Shown here one piece after another: positions 40,775-50,059 of a stretch of 64,000 nt of DNA. The notes under the pieces are model-generated. The model searched no databases. It was not told the origin of the DNA and was given only the letters and a program-made list of their open reading frames with translations. Every line of letters begins with the position of its first letter. Position 1 is the stretch's first letter. The DNA is from Margaritifera margaritifera (Eukaryota > Mollusca > Bivalvia > Unionida > Margaritiferidae): assembly GCA_029931535.1 (NCBI GenBank), contig JAQPZY010001419.1, forward strand, positions 1,768,501 through 1,832,500, in the 5' to 3' direction. Both the position numbers and the translations under genes were made by a program.

Positions 40775-41050
40775 TTTTTTCCGAGGGTTACGTAGAAAAC
40801 ACTTTTGTACTTGATTGTTGCACTTTGGCGTTGTGCAGGTATTTCAAGTTGTTCACCACATGTTTCGGAAGAACGTTGTGCTTGAATAAACTAGGCACTT
40901 AAAAATAGGTTAACGGATACATGTTTAGTGTTTTGTAGTATTGCATTTCAGACAAGCTCGTCTGCAATCTGGTTTGACACTCGGAAAATCGTTACAAATC
41001 CTGTCGACATTAATATTGGATTTTACGTTGTTATCTTCCAAAATTGTTGT
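40775..41050 (+). repeat. Left terminal inverted repeat of the Polinton-like element
   Basis: Matches the reverse complement of 49640-49340. Anchors are 'gtacttgattgttgcacttt', 'caagttgttcaccacatgtt', 'gaataaacta', 'acatgtttagtgtttt' and 'cagacaag.tcgtctgcaat'. The inner part overlaps the HNH-like coding end. Confidence 0.85.
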
Positions 41051-41109
41051 TTCTAGTAATGCCTGATATATAAGTTTTATTTTCCCTGTATTGTAGTTTA
41101 AACTAATCA

Positions 41110-41193
<84 letters not shown>

Positions 41194-41370
41194 TTGTCAA
41201 CAGGCCTGTTTGATTTTTTATCCTGGTTTTTGTATCCTTCTAATTTGCTTTTAAAATACAGCATTATCAAGCTTGATTTTAGTCGAGCTTTTTCTCTATC
41301 GGGTTTTTTTTAAATAGTTGTATGTATTTCATATCGGTAGCACGTGTCAATGCTGTCCATATGAAATACT
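40925..41370 (-). pseudogene. HNH / endonuclease VII-like nuclease, broken by a TA array
   Basis: The minus frame ends 'VDRICNDFPSVKPDCRRACL' plus 'KCNTTKH' at 40925-41005. This is the DRI-x-N...C-x2-CN signature of HNH/endonuclease VII-type nucleases. Further upstream, at about 41195-41280, 'KSKLEGYKNQDKK' and 'RPVDKD' fit the N-terminal side of such proteins. Between them a (TA)n array (41112-41191) has expanded inside the gene. An inverted partial copy in the right terminus (about 49364-49450, plus) reads 'NNNFPHVKTNCRLSCLKCN', supporting the reading and keeping the H. The function in the element is unknown. Confidence 0.5.
41112..41191. repeat. (TA)n microsatellite inside the nuclease relic
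   Basis: About 80 bp of TA, giving an IYIY stretch in the minus frame. Confidence 0.97.
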
Positions 41371-41817
41371 GGTCAACATACAATTGCAATAAAAAATTGG
41401 GATTGTATCGTCTATCATCAATCCTTGGACACTATAGCATGTGTCAGAAAACGGTAGTTTTAAAATATTTTAGTAAACTTATATCGAGCTTAATCTCTTG
41501 TTTGTTTGTTTTGTTTTTTTACAGGCTAAATTATCAAGAAAAAAAATTCAGGTTGATTTTATAGTGTAATGCTAGTTGACGAATAATCTTATATCTTTCC
41601 GTATGTCATGGTGTTTGCATACTCTTGATAGAAGCATGTTCGTTTTACAATATGTTTAGCTATGTGATTATTGACAGCATTACATCTAAATTTAAACAGC
41701 AGATGTTTTGGTTGTACTGATCTTATTCATCAGGGAAGTTTAATCCCGTGTTTCTGGAACGTTGTCATAACACCTTTCTCCAGGTCAAAAAAAATCTTGT
41801 TTGAGGCTTACTAATTT

Positions 41818-42600
41818 TTATTTATTGGCATAATCAATTAATATCTTATTTTCTTTCAGAAGAATATGGTTGCTGATCAGTTGATTTAAACAAAATAACT
41901 GGTAATTATTCATGTATTCTGTGTTATTAATTTCGGAATTAAAGGGCTTGCGCTGGTCATTATCGCCAATACATACAATACTTTTATCACCATGGTCATC
42001 CATAAAGATTTCATTAGCAACAATTGATATGGATTATACAAAAGTGTTTTGTCCAATACTATGCAATCGTTTTTACTGGCATCATATTTTGACTTTTTGA
42101 TGGTCTGGTCACCCGTTATACAACTGCCAAGCAACATGTTTAACGTTATTGTATGATACCCATCTTTCCGCATTTGTTGGCATACGTTATTATACGAACA
42201 AACAAATAACGTTTCATTAAAATTATTATGGCTAGTACAGTACATTTTTCCTACTCCAGGTATTACTCCCTTTATAAATATGTTGAGTTTACTCCAAATG
42301 GCATTAATTTCAAATGGATTCAGTTCGTTGGAAATCATGTGTTCCGTCACATTTGATAGTTTTATTTCGGGTAAATCGTTTCATATGTTGTTCAATTTTC
42401 GTATCTCTAACGTACTTATTGGTTTCCGGTTTGAAACATCCTATTTTGTCTCCGAGATCAAATAATTTTGGAGTCTTGGCAATATTATGCTTGTTGTTTT
42501 CTACAAGCAAGCTATCAGGTGCAAATTTTAATTTAATTTTTGGTAATTTGTATAATTTTTCACTACCCGGCTCTCATGCAACAAATAGCTTTTTTCTTGG
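41818..42600 (-). pseudogene. Probable SF1-type helicase fragment
   Basis: Across three minus frames one can follow a Walker A-like 'GVIPGVGKMY' (42241-42270; the S/T after K is replaced by M), then 'LFVCSYNN'. A Walker B-like 'CIVLDKTLLYNPYQLL' (42015-42065) and 'VCIGDNDQRKPF' (41941-41975) follow, the latter resembling motif III GDxxQ. The spacing and order fit an SF1 (Pif1/RecD-like) helicase of a DNA virus or virus-like element. The upstream stretch 'FDLGDKIGCFKPETNKYV' is unrecognised. The C-terminal motifs are not readable. An identification as some other P-loop ATPase is possible. Confidence 0.45.
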
Positions 42601-42643
42601 ATGGAAAGAGCATATAAACTGCCTGTTTTAGCTTTCGTGTCAT

Positions 42644-44885
42644 TCATTTCATTTCATTTCTCCCGTAACCTTGCTGGTCGTATAGGGGCGCCACTGATGA
42701 CTTTGCGACAATCTCTCTCCATGTTGCCCTGTTCTCCACTGCGCTTTGGGACTTTGCAAAGTCCATGCCTGTCCACTCTTTGATATTGTCTTCCCATCTT
42801 TTCTTCTGTCTGCCTCGTTTTCGCTTTCCTCTCACTGTGCCCTGTAGGATTATCTTTGACAGGCCAGTTGAGCGTGAGACGTGACCATACCATCTTAGTT
42901 TGCGTTTCTTTACAGTGGTGAGCAGATCTTCATAAGGTCCAATTGCGCCTTGGATTTTAGTGCGCACCTCCGCATTAGAGACGTGGTCTAAGTATAAGAT
43001 TTTCAGGATCCTTCGATAACATCTCATCTCTAAGGCATGGATTCTTCTCTCTATTTCTGCTGTTAGGGTCCATGTCTCACATGCATATAGGAATATGTAC
43101 ATGACGAGGGAGCGCATAAGCTTGATCTTGGACCCAAGCGTAATGTTGCTGTCTTTCCAAATATGCTTCAGTCTAGCCAGAGCAGTTGTTGTCTGCGCAA
43201 TCCTGGAAAGAACCTCAGGTTTTGAACCTTCATCAGAGGCGATAGCACCTAGGTACTTGAAGCTCGTCACTGTGCCCAGCTTCTGTCCATTCGCTCTTAT
43301 TTCCTTTTGGATGCCACTCGGGTTGTTTGTCATTAGTATTGTCTTTTCAGCGTTGATCTCCATCCCATATCTAAGTGATGCTTGATTGAGACGGTTCACT
43401 AAGGTTTCCATTTCTTCTTCATCTCCTGCTAAACCATCGATATCATCAGCGAAGCGCAGGTTGGTTATTGTTCTGCCTCCAACACTGACACTGCCCTCAT
43501 GGTCTTCCAAGGCGTCGGACATGATCCTTTCCAGGTAGATGTTGAAGAGAGTGGGTGAGAGTAGGCACCCCTGTCTGACTCCGACTATGGTTCTGAACCA
43601 GTCTCCTATGTTGCCATTGACGAGAACTGTACTAGTCGCTTTGTTGTACAGGGTTTCGATAGTGCGGATTAGTTTTGCGTTTATGTTGTATATCCGCATG
43701 GTGGCCCACAAGGCTGCATGCCATACCTTGTCGAAAGCCTTCTTGAAGTCAGTGAAGACATGATAGAGGTTCTGTTGATGCTGGAGATATTTTGTCACAG
43801 AGGATTCTGAGATTGAAGATATGTTCTGTAGTGCTACGTCCTGCTCTGAAACCTGCCTGTTCTTCCGCAATGATGTGCTCTGCTTGAGGTTTCAGTCTAC
43901 TGAGGATGATCTTAAGCATAACCTTGCTTGGGTGACTGATGAGACTGATTGTTCAGTAGTTCTGGCACAGTTGTAGATTCCCTTTTTTAGGAAGAGTCAC
44001 GATCAGAGACTGGGTCCATGGGGTGGGCCATTCTCATGTTTGCCAGATTTGGTTGCGGATTGTTGTGAGGACATCTATCATGGACGTTCCTCCTGCTTTA
44101 ACAAGTTCTGCTGGTATATTGTCTACCCCAGCTGATTTCCCCGTCTTTAGCGCCTTTACTGCAGCCTCTACTTCGTCCCTGAGGATCGGGTGGTCAATCT
44201 CTACTGTGGTCAGTGGTACGTTTAGTACAGCTTGGTCTCCAGAAGTCTCCTGGTTGTAAAGCTCTGAACAGTATTTCGTCCATCTGTTAAGAATGTCTTG
44301 GTTTTCTGTCAGACTCTAACCAGCCTTGTCCTGAATCGTATTAGATCCCCCGTGTTTCTCTGTTGTCAGGTCTTTCACCAACTGGTATGCCCTTTTATTG
44401 TCACTCTGGTTCAGGCTTTTCTCGACTTCCTTGCATTGGTCCTCTAACCAGCTTTCTTTTGCCTTCTTTATGCTCTTCTTAATCTTGTTGTTAATCTCAT
44501 TGTATTTTTTTGCTCCTTCATGGTCTCCTCGCTTACTCTTCAGTTTTCTCCTCACATCGCACAGGTCGAGGATATCTGCTGTGACCCAAGGCTTCTTTAT
44601 TCTACGATGCTTGCCAAGGATATTTCCGGCTGTGTCTATTACTGCCTTGTTGAAGATGATGATCAAGGAGTCTAGGTTTATTTCTTCATGTCCCAGAATT
44701 GTGAGTGGTGCAAATTTGCCGCCTATTGTTGCTTCAAATGCTTGTGCCACGCTTGGATCTTTAAGTTTTTCAAGGTCGAACCTGATCCTAACATGTCTTA
44801 GCTTATTGGTCTTCCTCAGACGAAGTTTGATAGTCATCATCAGCAAGTCATGGTCGCTTCCTTTATCAGCACCTGGGAAGACCAC
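42644..44885 (-). pseudogene. RTE reverse transcriptase
   Basis: The linker ('IKKAKESWLEDQCKEVEKSL') precedes RT. Early RT blocks lie in 43870-44316 ('VDNIPAELVKAGG', 'QAGFRAGRSTTEHIFNLR') with in-frame stops. The long frame 42644-43870 has 'DFKKAFDKVWH' (block A), 'VGVRQGCLLSPTLFNIYLER' (block B), 'LRFADDIDGLAG' (FADD, block C, about 43440-43475) and 'FKYLGAIAS'. The catalytic aspartates are intact, but a stop ends the linker after 'IQDKAG', further stops lie at about 44040 and 43955, and the frame shifts before block A. Dead copy with a well-preserved 3' half. Confidence 0.9.
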
Positions 44886-45590
44886 CGGAAGCGCTTTCTC
44901 ACCAAGATGTAGTCAATCTGGTTGTGATGTTTTCCGTCTGGGCTGTGCCAAGTCCATCTTCTGGATAGTTTGTGGGAGCCAAGGGTGTTCGTTAGCACTA
45001 GGTTATTGTATGTGGCGAAGTCCAGGAGCTTGAGTCCTCTCTCATTGGTCTGCTTATTACAGTATGGATCACAGGCTTCTCGCTTGTGCGTCTTCTCCTA
45101 CCTTAGGATTTCAGTCTCCTTGAATAACCAGAATATCCTTTTTGGGTGTCTGGTCTAGGAGAGTTTGAAGCTGGTCGTAGAACTCATCCAGTTCCTCGTC
45201 ATCATGGTCAGATGTTGGGGCACAGACCTGTATGATAGTGATGTTAAAGGGAGATGCCCTTACGCGGATTGTAATCATCCTGTTCGACACTGGTCGACAA
45301 CCCATGACTGCACTCACAATGTCCGTCGTCTGTTGATCTCTCTCCGAAATTTTTCCAGCGCATCTCGCAGAGTCCAAGGATGTGTCATTGGTATCTTCCC
45401 TTCTCATGTGTTAGCTCCTCGAGTTTCCCTGCTGGTCTTAATGTTCCAATGGTGATGTTATCTCTTGCCCGTAGTTTGATGGTAGTTGGACCAGTAGCAT
45501 GCTTGTCATCTCCGTCCTGGTGTCCAGCGGATGGCGCGGTCATTAGTAACCCGGTGTGCGACCTATCCGGTATGGAAATCTATTTATTGT
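44820..45590 (-). pseudogene. RTE endonuclease domain
   Basis: From about 45470 downward: 'TIKLRARDNITIGTLRPAGK', then 'ILGLCEMRWKNFGE', then 'IQVCAPTSDHDDEELDEFYD', then 'ILVIQGD' (45111-45130, followed by a stop where the next residue should be). Further on are 'RWTWHSPDGK' type residues and 'GSDHDLLMM' (about 44845-44870). These are the strand and catalytic blocks of the LINE AP-endonuclease fold, giving the nick for target-primed reverse transcription. At least three frameshifts or stops break it. Confidence 0.8.
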
Positions 45591-45890
45591 AATTAGGTCA
45601 TCATGGGCCGTTTCAACCTGGCGGCGCCCATCCCTCTCCAGGCTGTAGACCACAGCCGATATCCATGTTACTATATGGTTCGCCCTGGTCTCGAACATGT
45701 GGCCGTTAAGTTCGTCTTTGGAACCCTTCCGCCCTGGCCGCCCAGTGATGTCATGTTACCACCACCCTATTTCTCCCATAGGTAGGAAGACTCGTGGAGG
45801 CGGGAACCTTCTCTTAAACCTTCCCTTGCAAGTTTTTTTTTTTTTTTTATCTTGCCCACTGCCTGTCCAGCGCAAGCTCTAGTGTTGAGC

Positions 45891-46470
45891 GTCAAACGAG
45901 GTTTATATAGAGTATCTACTAGCTTATACTAAAATGGATACAACCAAATTATCTTAGAAAATAGAGATAGGGATATTGTTTGGTTACCACACAATACTAT
46001 GCTTGAAATCAGAGGAAAATGATAAAACTTTATAATACAAATTGTATTGCAAATGGCAAGGTTACATTAGTAAATTATGGTTTGTCATTATTTAGATCTG
46101 CATGATATCTTTTAAAGACAAAATTCTAGAAGCGATTTCATTATATTTACAACAAGCAAGTACGATTATGAATTTAATATCATTTTTAGATGATTATAAA
46201 TCTTCAATCACAGCGAATATATTTTGGTTCAAAGAGCGGTAGTGGTAATGCTATTAATAATGAAATCTAAACAGGGCTTGAAATTCTCCCATTAGCGACT
46301 GTTGCAGCTGGCAATAATGCTATTACTGGAAACATTTTCAGAAATGCTATGGACGCAGTGATAAGAAACAATACTTATAACACTTGTTTTGCAAAGAGAC
46401 AATCTCCAACAACAGGCGACAAACAAATAAGTATGTTCTTTACCATTAACCGCTGTCTTTATTTGTTGTA
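45891..46470 (+). other. Polinton-like element interior, gene remnants unclear
   Basis: Fragments such as 'GLEILPLATVAAGNNAITGN' (about 46275-46335) read like the start of a structural protein. They are followed by 'DAVIRNNTYNT'. No family is recognised with confidence. A minor capsid protein is one guess from position. Confidence 0.3.
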
Positions 46471-46474
46471 CAGA

Positions 46475-47195
46475 TATAAAAACAATAACAGGAGGGGTTA
46501 TACATCCATTATTATTAGATCAATCAAAACAATTATATTATTTGAAAAATGCTGATGCTGATGATGGTAAATTTCGAATTCAGCATATGTCATTGTGGAT
46601 ACCAAACGCTGAACCCAATATTAAAATACAAACTGATATAGATCCACGATTGGTGTCAGGATATAACAAAAATATACTTTGACCAAATGCGTGTGCACAA
46701 ACAACAATATAATGCAAACGAGTTTTCTCCAATATGGAGAGTCACAGCAATTGCGACTGAGGAGTTTCCGAAACATATATTTTTTGTATTTCAAGCAGCT
46801 GTTCGAACAAATAATCAAATAGAAAACAACATGATAATGCCAATCTTGGACAAATATTCTTGACAATAATACTAAATTCAATATCCAGAGAAAGCCTGAC
46901 AATATGCTTCTATCCGTGAATTTTAAATGTAAGCAGTGCGTACATAATATTACAAGAATCAATGAGTAAAGATCAAGATAGTAATACAGGAAGTTAGATA
47001 AATATAGCAGATTTTTTAACGTTGTATCCAATATTTCATTTTAATGTATCAAAACACAACGAGCAATTAATCAATAGTACATCAGATATTGAAATAACAT
47101 GGCAATTAGTAAGTAATGTTTAGTTTGAGGCATATGCACCATACCAAGTATACTGAGTTGTGTTTAGTGATAGATACATAAAAAATTATTGCTGA
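46475..47195 (+). pseudogene. Polinton-type major capsid-like protein relic
   Basis: Pieces in shifting plus frames include 'KTITGGVIHPLLLDQSKQLY' (about 46485), 'MSLWIPNAEPNIKIQTDIDP' (46588-46647), 'HIFFVFQAAVRTNNQ' (about 46774-46818), and 'LYPIFHFNVSKHNEQL' (about 47023-47070) with 'DIEITWQL' after it. The order and the F/Y-x-F-x-VSK block fit the C-terminal half of the double jelly-roll capsid of Polintons and adintoviruses. Several stops and shifts are present, so the gene is dead. The assignment is from memory of family pattern; a structure-based search would settle it. Confidence 0.55.
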
Positions 47196-47204
47196 TGTGG
47201 ATAT

Positions 47205-47410
47205 ATTTGCACATTGTTGGCCGGCATTGCTGGAAGCCTATTACCTGGTATATTACCTATAGGGCAAAGTATTAATATTACCAGGCTCGTGCGGTAAAGG
47301 TATTAAAAGAATGTCAGCCAAAGATATTTTTACGGGGGACAATGCCTCCAAAAAACAATGCCTCCCAAAAAGAGATAGAGCCTCTCGCACATTTACAGAT
47401 TGAACAATTC
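47205..47410 (+). pseudogene. Short basic, glycine-rich protein relic upstream of the protease
   Basis: Frames read 'LAGIAGSLLPGILPIGQSI' and, shifted, 'LPGSCGKGIKRMSAKD' (about 47280-47325). A small Gly/Lys-rich structural protein in this place is common next to Polinton proteases. Position and composition are the only support. Confidence 0.35.
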
Positions 47411-47424
47411 TGCAAAGAAGTAAA

Positions 47425-47792
47425 TAAACAATTTTAGGGGTTGTTTTAGCAAAGATATGTTGCCAAAGAATATAAACCCAAATGAAAGCATGATTGTTAA
47501 TATTAAAGACTATTTTGAAGGAAATGGTACACATTGGGTTACTATTTATAATGATCCTAAAAAATAATTATATTGCATTTTTTTCTTCATTTTTGATGCC
47601 TCCCATTGATAGTATTAAAAAGTATATGATACAAAGCTAAAAACTAAATATTTTTACTAGTACATATATTCAACATATTGATTCAATTATGTGTGGATAT
47701 TATTGTGTGTATTACATAATTCACCGTTATAAAGGTAAGCAAGAATTCAATATAGTACTTAAGTTTAGGGACTCTATTTTTAATGAATAATA
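47425..47792 (+). pseudogene. Adenain-like cysteine protease relic
   Basis: The plus frame has 'LPKNINPNESMIVNIKDYFE' (about 47462-47521), then 'GNGTHWVTIYNDPKK' with the catalytic His in THW (codon at 47532). After a stop and a shift, 'SIMCGYYCVYYI' (about 47684-47719) gives the C-G-Y-Y-C block with the nucleophile Cys. This is the His...Cys layout of Polinton/adenovirus-type Ulp1-like proteases (capsid maturation). Stops after 'DPKK' and around 47630 make it non-functional. Confidence 0.65.
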
Positions 47793-48069
47793 ATCACAAG
47801 TTTGTTTTTTTTTAAATATGCAAGAAACTATTTAATGTAATTACATAAATAGGAACTATATTAACTTAAGCGCAAGAAAACACGAATACAAATGGTGAGG
47901 TTATCACACAAACTAAAATGAGGTAATATAACAAACCAAATCTAGCAGAAATAGAATGAAAGGTAATTGCGCAATATGTAATACCAGAAAAAGAAAACTT
48001 TTCCCATGTAAAAAAGGCTATTAACTGGACATCAATAGGCCTATTATGCCATTGTTGCCAAAAAGTGTA

Positions 48070-48215
48070 TTTGACGCTACTCTTTTATAAATGCTACAGA
48101 CCAGGTAATCCATTAGAACATGGCCAACTGGTAAAGCAGCTAGATAGGTTATGTAAACGACATTACCACTGTTATGATGAAATGTGCATAAGGATAAAAC
48201 AATGAGCCGAAAAAC
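48070..48215 (+). pseudogene. Phospholipase A2-like domain relic
   Basis: 'CYRPGNPLEHGQL' followed by 'QLDRLCKRHYHCYDEM' (about 48094-48185) has the Ca-loop-like PGN and the C-x2-H-x3-CYD pattern of viral-type PLA2 domains. Such domains occur in parvovirus VP1 and have been reported in adintovirus-type elements. Two positions differ from that pattern (R before PGN, and Y after the H), so it is likely inactive. It sits between protease and integrase relics. Confidence 0.45.
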
Positions 48216-48315
48216 GCTGAAACAATTCGTTGTAAGGCGTTGTAGGACCTAATATTGGTATCAAGCATAAGATTGGCTTGGGCAAATAAAAAAATAAAAA
48301 ATAAAAAAATGGGCG

Positions 48316-48765
48316 TTGAGCAAACCAAAATGGATAACACAACTAGCAAACGAGTTACATAAAGCAATCATCAGAAAGAACGCTCAACACCGTGTTATAA
48401 ATGATCAGATAGATTCCATTTGGAGTGCTGACCTGGTTGAGATGGAGAAATTTAGTAAATATATTATATGCTATAAATATTTTCTAACTATGATTAATAC
48501 ATTTAGCAAATATTCATGGGCAATACCACTCCAGAACAAAACTGGAATTAATATAACAAATGTTTCTGAAAAAATTGTAGAAACAAGAAAACCAGAAAGG
48601 CTTTGGGTTGACCAAGGTACAGAATTTTATAATAATACATTCAAACTTGCTGGAATTATAACAACATTGAGATGTATCCCACTTACAATGCGGGTAACGC
48701 TGTTATTATTGAAAGATTCATTTGAACATTAAAAGATATAATGTGGAAATACTTTACTGGCGAAC
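48316..48765 (+). pseudogene. Polinton-type DDE integrase core
   Basis: The plus frame from 48316 runs into the retroviral-type integrase core. First D in 'SIWSADLVEMEKF' (codon 48430), then 'FLTMINTFSKYSWAIPLQNK', second D in 'LWVDQGTEFYNNTF' (codon 48610). After one frameshift near 48675 comes the E in 'VIIERF' (codon 48711). D,D-35-E spacing is kept apart from the shift. The enzyme joins the element ends to target DNA. The N-terminal zinc-binding part is not readable. Confidence 0.85.
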
Positions 48766-48899
48766 AATACCTATAAAGATCTTGATGTCTTGCAAAACAT
48801 AACAACACAAACATAAGGCTATTAAAATTGCTACTATAGTGACTATATGAACGTTTACATTATATTATATAGAGAAGGACCAAAATACAAAAAATATGC

Positions 48900-49225
48900 A
48901 ATATGGTAAGAATTTGACGTAAAACATAATTGAAAAAGGTGGTACACACACACACAGACACACGCACACACTGGAGCAAAGAATTGTAGAAAGTGACAAC
49001 AATTCTGTATACAAACCCAATTACGCATAAAACAAAAGAGTTCTTTGACGAAAAAAATGAAGGGACGTTTTATGAGCAAGAATGACAAAAAGCAACTCAA
49101 ATGTACTTAGAATTGAAAAAAAAAATATTTATAAGCTATTTAGAAAAGAAAAGCGTTTGTCAGATGGAGGAGTTACGGGTCAGAATTAAATTCATGGGTA
49201 CTCTTTAAAGATATGCAGAATTTAA
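48900..49225 (+). pseudogene. Integrase C-terminal region with chromodomain-like end
   Basis: Fragments in three frames: 'GTFYEQE' (about 49061-49081), then 'VLRIEKK' (about 49105), then 'RWRSYGSELNSWVL' (49162-49203). The last piece has the W-x2-Y...NSW pattern of a chromodomain end, as in Polinton and chromovirus integrases. A CA repeat lies inside (48946-48970). Badly frameshifted. Confidence 0.5.
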
Positions 49226-49284
49226 ATATTTAACCCATCAGTGATCTTAATTTATGTATTTATTTATTTATTTATTTATTTATT

Positions 49285-49640
49285 TTAATTGTAAAATGTG
49301 CGCAAGCCCTTAAACACCGAAAACATGAATAATGACCAATTATTTTGTTTAAATCGAATATTACTACAATAGGGTTAATAACAATTTTCCCCATGTCAAA
49401 ACAAATTGCAGACTATCTTGTCTTAAATGCAATCTTACAAACACTAAACATGCATCCAGTAAAGTTTGTTTTTGTCTAGTTTATTCGAGCACCCCTGTAC
49501 AACGTGCTTCCAAAACATGTGGTGAACAACTTAAAACACATGTACAACGCCATTAAAGAATTCACTTCCCATTACAGATCAACCAAAGTGATGCAATCAA
49601 GTACCGACATGTTTTGTACGAAACCCCGAAAAAAAAGTAA
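49285..49640 (-). repeat. Right terminal inverted repeat, shortened arm
   Basis: 49340-49640 matches the left terminus inverted, with a 35-bp extra segment at about 49554-49588. 49290-49365 instead matches 41883-41955 inverted, about 850 bp further inside the left arm. The plus strand here thus carries pieces of the helicase end ('NNDQLFCLN') and the HNH end. An internal deletion in this arm explains the jump. Confidence 0.8.
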
Positions 49641-50045
49641 AATACAAAAAAGTTAATTAAACATGAAAATTTATTTAACGCACACGAAGACAACATTTTA
49701 TGTTTTTTGAGCCGCAGTAGTCTCCGTGGGGTCAGTCGGGTCCAGTTACTTGCAACCCCCCCCCCCCATTCCGAAATTGTGCGAATAAAAATGTCTGACT
49801 CAGTCATAATATCTGAGTGTAGGCAGGTAATTGGCACCCTTTCACCAGGTTTTCAGACCGTAAAATTTAAACATGGTACCGGTCAGCCAGTTTTGTGCTA
49901 TTATGACTGCGCAACGTATTTCTTGTTCTTGGAAAATCACCGTTTGTTCTAGAATATGCAGCTTTTGCTGTTATGAAATAGAGAATGAACTACGTTTCCC
50001 AACTGTTTGTCCATTGTAGAAAAAGAAAAGCTACCATAAAAAATT
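49641..50045. other. Short spacer between Polinton-like and mariner relics
   Basis: No gene seen. Contains a C-run at 49758-49767. Confidence 0.5.
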
Positions 50046-50059
50046 TGACAAATACACTG

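Larger units (their letters stand above)
42638..45890 (-). mobile_element. Nearly full-length, inactive RTE-clade LINE
   Basis: Reading on minus: a GC-rich 5' region, endonuclease, RT, and a C-terminal region with 'RWYGHVSR' and 'RGKRKRGRQKKRWEDN', the RTE hallmark. The 3' UTR is very short and ends in a GAAAT repeat (42638-42660), as RTE tails do. It lies inside the Polinton-like element, between helicase and capsid relics, so it inserted later. The 5' limit (45570-45890) is judged from base composition only. No target duplication was identified. Confidence 0.88.
40775..49640. mobile_element. Decayed Polinton/Maverick (adintovirus-like) element
   Basis: Inverted terminal repeats (40775-41050 and 49340-49640) bound a set of virus-like genes. 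On minus, reading from inside to the left end, are a probable helicase and then an HNH-like nuclease. On plus, reading toward the right end, are a capsid-like gene, a short basic protein, a cysteine protease, a PLA2-like relic and a DDE integrase. Integrase plus adenain-like protease plus jelly-roll-type capsid is the Polinton hallmark. A protein-primed PolB and a packaging ATPase are not found. Without the 3.2-kb nested RTE the element is about 5.6 kb, far below the usual 15-20 kb. Every gene has stops or frameshifts. An outer 6-bp target duplication could not be fixed. Confidence 0.8.

Noticed and set aside
43938..43960. 'ctgatga' as a hammerhead box
   Set aside because: It sits inside RTE coding DNA with no matching GAAA box or stems.
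44398..45033. 211-codon plus-strand frame
   Set aside because: It is the antisense shadow of the RTE endonuclease-RT linker on minus.
46621..47031. 136-codon minus frame rich in hydrophobic residues
   Set aside because: It lies antisense to the capsid-like relic, whose motifs read on plus. No motif of its own.
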